Origin: Ctenosaura bakeri
Lineage: Eukaryota > Chordata > Lepidosauria > Squamata > Iguanidae
Direction of reading: 5' to 3'
Assembly: GCA_948474755.1 (NCBI GenBank)
Contig: CAOLHI010000489.1
Coordinates: 1 to 64,000 of the forward strand
Length of the DNA: 64,000 bases
Part shown: positions 58,448 to 64,000 of the stretch, one piece after another
How positions within the stretch are numbered: the stretch's first letter is position 1
Layout: the number at the start of each line of letters is the position of its first letter
The notes under the pieces: generated by a model
The model's database searches: none
Seen by the model: only the letters and a program-made list of their open reading frames with translations
What the model was told of the DNA's origin: nothing
Translations under genes and position numbers: made by a program

Positions 58448-59887
58448 TATGCCTATAGAAACAGATCAGTAGGAAGGGCCAAAAAACAATTCCATTGAGT
58501 ACCAGAGATAAATATGAAAATAATCCCAAGGAAAGGAAGTTATTTGTTTCTTGATTCTGATAACTCAGAGTAACATAGATGGTAAATTACCAGATGTGAA
58601 AAATGCATTTGTAGATAAAGAGCCTTCAGCTGCAATTCTGTATTCCTAAATCAAGTTGCTTTAAAAGATTTATCAATGTACTACTCAGGGAAAATCTATG
58701 TGGTGTAAAGCTTTTAAAGCAAAGAATTTTTTACCAGGTGTAAACATTTGGAGACCAATGACACTCTTCTATAAGGGAGGAGCCATGTAATTAAAGAAGC
58801 ATAAATAAGCAGCAGTCAGGGAAACAGGGAATACTGTCATGGCACAACACTGCCTGCTGTAACAATTGGACTGCTTTGCTAATTGGAATAGTCTGCTATT
58901 TATCTCCAACAGTAATAAAGTGTGTCCTCATGGCCCCAGTGCCATCTGGAAGAAACACTGCAGATCAGCAAAGGGAGCATCTGCAGGTTAACGGGAAAAG
59001 TGTTGATTGTGCTGTGATACAATCAACAGATGTCAATCCAGGTTGGTTAAGATTAGAGATTCTTACCATGGGGGGAGAAATTGATAAATAAAAGAATACT
59101 TTATCTGGCTGTTGACATTTGGACCACATTTTCTTCCCTCTCACCCTCTTTTGTCAGGATTCTATTGGATTATTCAGCCACAGCAACACGGGAGAATGGG
59201 CTGCCTGCAAGCAAAGGGGGAAATTTTATGGCAGCCATCCATTTTATGTCCTCCTTTTAGTGCCTTTATTTCTATCACTTCTCTGCTCTATTTTTGTGTA
59301 TGAGGGGGTGGAAGGAAAAATTTTGGTCTGCCTCACAGCCTACCTGAACAGCAAAACAAACAACGTGCAGACCTGCAACCTCTGACTGTAGTTGTTGTAG
59401 TCAACCTGAGACTACATCACATTTTCCTCTGCATGATTTCCATATCAATGAAGCCAGTCAGCTTCAAAAGCTAGAAAAAAATTTTGTGCCTTCTGCTTGA
59501 CCTAATAAAGGGGTCACCTATGTGTACAACTAAGGTGATTGAGATCTTGCATAGAATGATATGTAGAACCAGGACTCATAGGGCTGGAGTGCTAGGACTT
59601 TTCTTATTAGTAGTAATGATAACATAATCTTCTGAGTTTAGCTGCATTCCAGTAATAGGAACTTACAAATGAAAATGAGTTATCAATTATGTTGAAAAAT
59701 TTTCCTATAAAAAATGGACAAGGTAATTTAAATGTATTTTTCAGTGAAATTGGAAATTCTATATTAACTTAATTCCATAATGAAGTTACTGTATTTACAT
59801 TATTCATTAAATAAGTGTGAGTCCTAAAGAGCAATTTTTTTTTTTTTAGACAAAGCCTAATTCTGTGTGAATTTTTGCACAACTAAA
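58446..59887. other. Unassigned AT-rich DNA
   Basis: No gene or repeat recognised; a T12-type homopolymer occurs near 59837. Confidence 0.5.
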
Positions 59888-60021
59888 ATCCACTGGGTGA
59901 CCTTGGATGCATCACTTAGCTTCAGCCCCAGAAAACCCCATGATAGGTTCACCTTAGCATCACCATAATTCGGGAATGACTTGAAGGTAAACAACAACAA
60001 CAGCAGCAGCAGCGGCAGCAG
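59888..60021 (+). mobile_element. tRNA-derived SINE, 3' half
   Basis: Begins within ATCCACTGGGTGACCTTGG, continues CCCCATGATAGGTTCACC and GACTTGAAGGTAAACAAC, and ends in an (AAC)n(AGC)n tail. The tRNA-like head is absent. Confidence 0.88.
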
Positions 60022-62464
60022 CTTTTTGTTTTCTGTTAGTTGTCCAGGTAGGGAAATTACATGTTCAGATCAGAAGATCTAAAGCATTTACTCAAAAGTA
60101 GTTCCAGTGAAATGGTTTGTATTAAGGGCTTTTGAGATCAGCTCTATCTAACAGATGCTTCCCCACTGAAAGTCTACAAATCATACAGCACCAATATTAC
60201 TGATATCAGATGTAGCTTTAAATATAAGAAATTAGAGGATTGCAGGAAGTTGTAGAAAGATGAGATATTGTTGTTCCATCTTTCTAACTTTCTACCTTGT
60301 GAAGTAAAAACTGAGTGGAAGGGAGAAAATAAAACACTTTAAGAACATAATTTCATGCCATTTTCTCTGCTACTTTACAGAATATTCTTTGATCTGAATC
60401 CAGTTGCTAGGTCCAACTAGAGTACACTCACAGAATAAATTCCTGAATGGCAAATCAACATTTCTGTAATTGTCATTGATTAAATGAGTCTACTCTAGCT
60501 GAGATTAGGATTTGGATTTATGACATGGTCATAAAGACACCGTCATTCAAATATCCAAAGTCACTAAACCTCAGTTGGCAGATCTAGTGACCAGAGGTCA
60601 GTTCTGGCTAAGGAAAATCACATCTCACACAGAACAACACCATAGAGGTTTTGACAGGAAATGGTCCCAACTTTTATTGGTTAAAGTTGTCCACGTTGAC
60701 CTGGAATGAAGCAGAGATCCAGTGACCCAAAGTATTCACCACTTACTGCATTCTTGACCCAAAGCAGGAATCAACAAAGGATATGGAAACCAAGAAGCCA
60801 CTCAGGCACACAGCCACAATGTGGTTATCTGCCATTTGTAAGTGAGGCAGGTCCACCCTAAGATGAGCATTACTTATAAGCCTCTACTCCCCACACAGTA
60901 TCATAATGGGGCTGCGGGAACTGATGGATGATGGGCTGCAAGCCTCAACTGTAACAGGCCAGGCTTGTTCAGTTGCCAACTTTGCATCCTGGAAATAAAC
61001 CTAGGAAGTAAAGAGTGTAACCTACTGTAACCTATAAAGAGTATAGCGTACAGGCTAGATGAATGTGTGTGTGAGAGAGAAAGAGAGAGAGAATGAGAGA
61101 GTGAGACTGAGAGAGAAAGAACCTGGAAGCAACTTAAGTATATAAAAATGTCTACTAAAGTGTAAATAAGATTAGAGGTGCCCACTAGGATACTTGTGGA
61201 TGTAATGGATGCTATTAAGATTTAATAATGGTCAAGGACATTGACTTTTGAATGCCTGTGTGTTCACAGATGGCTGTTTAGAGGTGTATAGTGCCTCAAC
61301 AGGTGAGATTGTATTCCTTAATGGATAGATGGTTATGGTTATGATACAAGGAACAGGATTCTGTACATGTGAAAGATTCTGCGAAATGTCTGTATAATGC
61401 CTTAATAGAAATAATGGAAAGTATAAAAAACTCTGATAATGATAATGATGGATAAATGGCTAAAGTATATGGTTTAGAAGGGTAATGTTCTTCTATGTGT
61501 TAACTATTACAAAGCCTGCTAAAGAGATTCAGGGTGATAAAGGTGCAGCTCTTATAAAAGTATTACAGTATATACCCAGTATTGCCCAGAGTTTTTATTT
61601 CTCATAGGTTATACCTGTTAGAAATAGTTTAGGAATTACCTTATTTTATCTTAGGAATTAGATGTGGTTGAAATACATATGGATTTGAGATCCTGTGTCC
61701 CATCCAGTACCTATAACTTTCCCCCATAGTCCCTAATCCAGTCTGTATTCAGAGTTAACATACAGAGGTTGGGTTCCTGAGGGAAACTCACGGCCCTCCT
61801 TCTTGCTGGTAGGCCTCATCTCCATAGCAACCAGCCTGAGCTCTCTTACTGAGTATTCTAAAGGTCCCTCCCTGAACTGCCAACCCCAGGATTCCATAGA
61901 ATCTTCACAGTCATCCAATCATATGAGATCTTCTTGCCTGACACAGCCAATTGCATGAGGTCTTCATCTGCCTGATACAAACAAATAGACAAACTCACAA
62001 ATTTTGCCTTTTATATAGTATATAACATCCTAGTGACCCTGTGATGTAATGTTATGAATATATAATACCTTATATACAATATAGTATGATGAGATGAAAG
62101 CAAGTGCCCAATATTGGTGTGCCTGTGTTTCTCCCTAAGGGAACTGTGTATGTTTGTATACATAAGAAACACTTGTTCCTTGTCTGTGGCAGGTAGTGGG
62201 GGGAGAAATAAGAGCTATGATGAACACCTTGGCACCCTTTTGGTGAAGGGGGGACGTGGAACTACCTATTTAGGTCCTGAGACCTAGGGATTTACCCTAG
62301 GTAGTGAGAAATTTATAGTGAGAAATTTAAAGATAATACGTTACTATTTCTCAGGAGTAGCTGAAGTAACTATTTTAGTCACCTATCAAAATCTGAATTC
62401 CACATATGTCTGACTTGCCATACAAAACACAACCTCCTCCCTATAACCTCAACACCTGCACGTC
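60022..62464. other. Unassigned AT-rich DNA with GA-rich tract
   Basis: No gene recognised. A GA-rich tract at 61063-61120 is imperfect (GAGAGAGAAAG and variants). A 75-base fragment near 61835-61910 is listed separately. Confidence 0.5.
61835..61910. mobile_element. Short GGCC-TIR MITE fragment
   Basis: CTGAGTATTCTAAAGGTCCC, CTGAACTGCCAACCCCAGG and ATTCCATAGAATCTT correspond to the central and right arms of the short MITE at 44341. Termini are lost. Confidence 0.5.
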
Positions 62465-62469
62465 TATCT

Positions 62470-62525
62470 TGGGTCCTACACAGCAGGGAGAAAGGCAGGA
62501 TATAAAATAATACGGACAGACAAAC
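62470..62525 (+). mobile_element. L2/SINE 3' tail fragment
   Basis: CAGGGAGAAAGGCAGGATAT followed by AAAATAATAC matches the sense 3' end of L2-type repeats (AGAAAGGCxGGATATAAA). Only the tail is recognisable. Confidence 0.45.
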
Positions 62526-64000
62526 AGCAGAACATGTGACATCAGCAGGAAGCATAGCAGCAAGCCAGAACGTAAACCATGTAATAGTCTTCCTTCACCA
62601 TCTAGTGAGGTCATACTAACTGGACTGAATCATTAAAGCTGTACCACAATGGGGGTCATATTATTCCTCCTTAAGAAACCTTAGTAATTTGATTTAGTTC
62701 TGCCTCGTAAAAGGGAATGAATTACAGGAAACTAGTTCCTTCCAAGACTTGAGGAGTTTAAATATTTGCATAATAGCAGCAGTGCTGGGAAATGGTAAAG
62801 GGGATAGTGGGATTATGTGCTGCTTTTATACCAAAGTTTCAAATGTGCTTTTCAGATGTCCACATTTTTAGATGACCATTTTCAGAAACACACATCACAC
62901 CATACTTTTCCCCCCAGCCTTTCCATAACTGCTCCTCCAGCCAGTATGTCTTTTCTAATCAGAATCACTGATACAGTCTAAGCCCTTTGCTTGGCTCTAC
63001 TCTGCTTAATCTCCTCTCACTTTCTGCACTATCTATAAATCCTCTCCCTTGACTGGAACACACTCCACAAGCCTCCTGTGTGTAATACATATTCTGGCTT
63101 GGATACATGAGGTCTGTGCCACTCACCAACTCTCTTGGAACAGAGGCTGCTCTGAGTAACCAGCTTAATGAAATTGCCATCCTTGCTGACTGCTCGCTGT
63201 GCCAGAAATTGTGCCTGATCCTATTTGAATCAGGGGCACTTATTTGCTAGCATATCATGATTTAGGAATTTACTTGGCATTTACTGGAATGCTTTTAGTC
63301 CTGCCTCTCAAGTGGACTGGGCACCTAGCTCTGGTTCTCCGCAAAAGACAGCTGATGCACTCCACAAATTCTGCTCAACAAAAGCTCCTTTGTTCAGGGA
63401 ATATGGCTCTCTTTTCATCAGGTATGCACAGTATATCCAAGCAATCCAAGACCCTAGTGATTAACTGGGAATATTGGAACAGTTCTCTCCCCCGCCTTCA
63501 GTGTTTTCAAGCAATAGAAGAGATGGAATGGACTATGTACTCTCTACCATTTCATCCATGTAAATGGGAGACAAGTGGCTGAGATTCTTCCTTGTGCTTG
63601 CATCAGATAAATCTCCATTCAGATGGTTATACAGCAGTTGTGCTACAGCACCCTTCTGCTGAATGCTGGCACTGTGCAACCAATTGTGTATCTGCCAGTG
63701 TGCCTGCTTATGGGATCATTGTGCAATGGAGAAAGCACAGCAGCTGTTTCTGTAGTGCCAATGAAAAAAGTGGGACACTGAGGACCCTAACAAATAGGCC
63801 CGTGCCATCCAAGAAGACAAAACTGCATGGCTGGAATCCTGTTAGTTAGTCCTGACCAAAGTAGAACCATTGAATCAATTGATGAATGGTGAGTCAACAC
63901 ATACATAAATCCAGTTGATTCAGTGGCTTCACTCTAATTCAGACTAAGAAAAGATTGGGCCTCTGTGAAATGTTTATACTTGTGGAACTCTGCTTATGCA
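62526..64000. other. Unassigned DNA with one long single-stop frame
   Basis: No recognised repeat. In one plus-strand frame, 63229-63849 is open except for a single TGA at 63580-63582 (about 207 codons in all). The translation has no motif I recognise, no obvious hydrophobic signal and no compositional bias. It could be chance, an old processed pseudogene or a terminal-exon remnant. Confidence 0.35.

Noticed and set aside
60560..60900. Possible minus-strand LTR (AATAAA and a TATA-like word on the complement)
   Set aside because: The two motifs are weak, no TG...CA termini or sister copy were found, and both words are common in AT-rich DNA.
1..64000. CRISPR arrays, operons, phage or plasmid modules
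   Set aside because: No regularly spaced short repeats, no dense coding, and the repeat content is that of a vertebrate nuclear genome.

Overview
This window looks like vertebrate nuclear DNA, most likely from a squamate reptile (lizard or snake; I cannot place it more finely). The evidence is the repeat content: CR1 LINEs ending in the ATTCTATG-type 3' repeat, L2-clade LINEs, a Bov-B (RTE) LINE, tRNA-derived SINEs with a Bov-B-like (AAC)n tail, two SINEs with a 5S-rRNA-derived head, a Penelope-like element, and several MITE families. The DNA is AT-rich with isolated GC-rich islets, and nearly every islet is a MITE. Nothing bacterial or phage-like is present: no operons, tRNA genes, rRNA genes or CRISPR arrays.

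I found no host protein-coding gene or convincing exon in 64 kb. Long open frames are either remnants of retrotransposon proteins (L2 at 36003-36674 minus, CR1 at 14414-14872 minus and 54716-55642 plus, a Penelope GIY-YIG-like piece at 47287-47559 plus) or chance frames in GC-rich MITEs and antisense CR1. The window is probably intergenic or inside a very large intron.

Layout. 0-10 kb: two ERV-type solo LTRs (1749-2435, 5059-5867, minus), L2 and CR1 scraps, a (CTTT)n tract. 10-15.7 kb: a dense nest. A GGCC-TIR MITE (10486-10985) is followed by a Bov-B copy split at 12778/14950 by a solo LTR and a CR1; the CR1 is itself split by a MITE with a CTA target duplication. A SINE and a hAT-like MITE follow. 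15.7-26.4 kb: mostly unrecognised AT-rich DNA with two SINEs, an (ATT)n tract and a long inverted repeat. 26.4-31.3 kb: a plus-strand solo LTR, MITEs, a Tigger-like element with internal hairpin repeats that carries an L2 insert, and three GGCC-TIR MITEs within 1.3 kb. 31-42.3 kb: a possible Ty3/gypsy end (34.0-34.7 kb), the best L2 copy with a palindromic (AAT)n(ATT)n tail, a 5S SINE, a second Tigger-like copy, and an L2 split by a hAT-like MITE with a perfect 8-bp duplication. 44-51 kb: more MITEs, the Penelope-like remnant, CR1 and L2 pieces. 51-64 kb: a 25-bp-arm hairpin, a CR1 with RT core, a SINE split by a MITE, another Tigger-like MITE, and a mostly featureless tail.

The recurring theme is a family of non-autonomous elements with termini GGCC(A/C)(T/C)TTC and 3-bp target duplications (ATA, CTA, TAA, TTA, AAA, TAA in six copies). 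This matches PIF/Harbinger (Tourist-like) behaviour. I saw no convincing new gene system. The points most worth checking are this MITE family, the nested-insertion chronology, the 5S SINEs and the hairpin structures.
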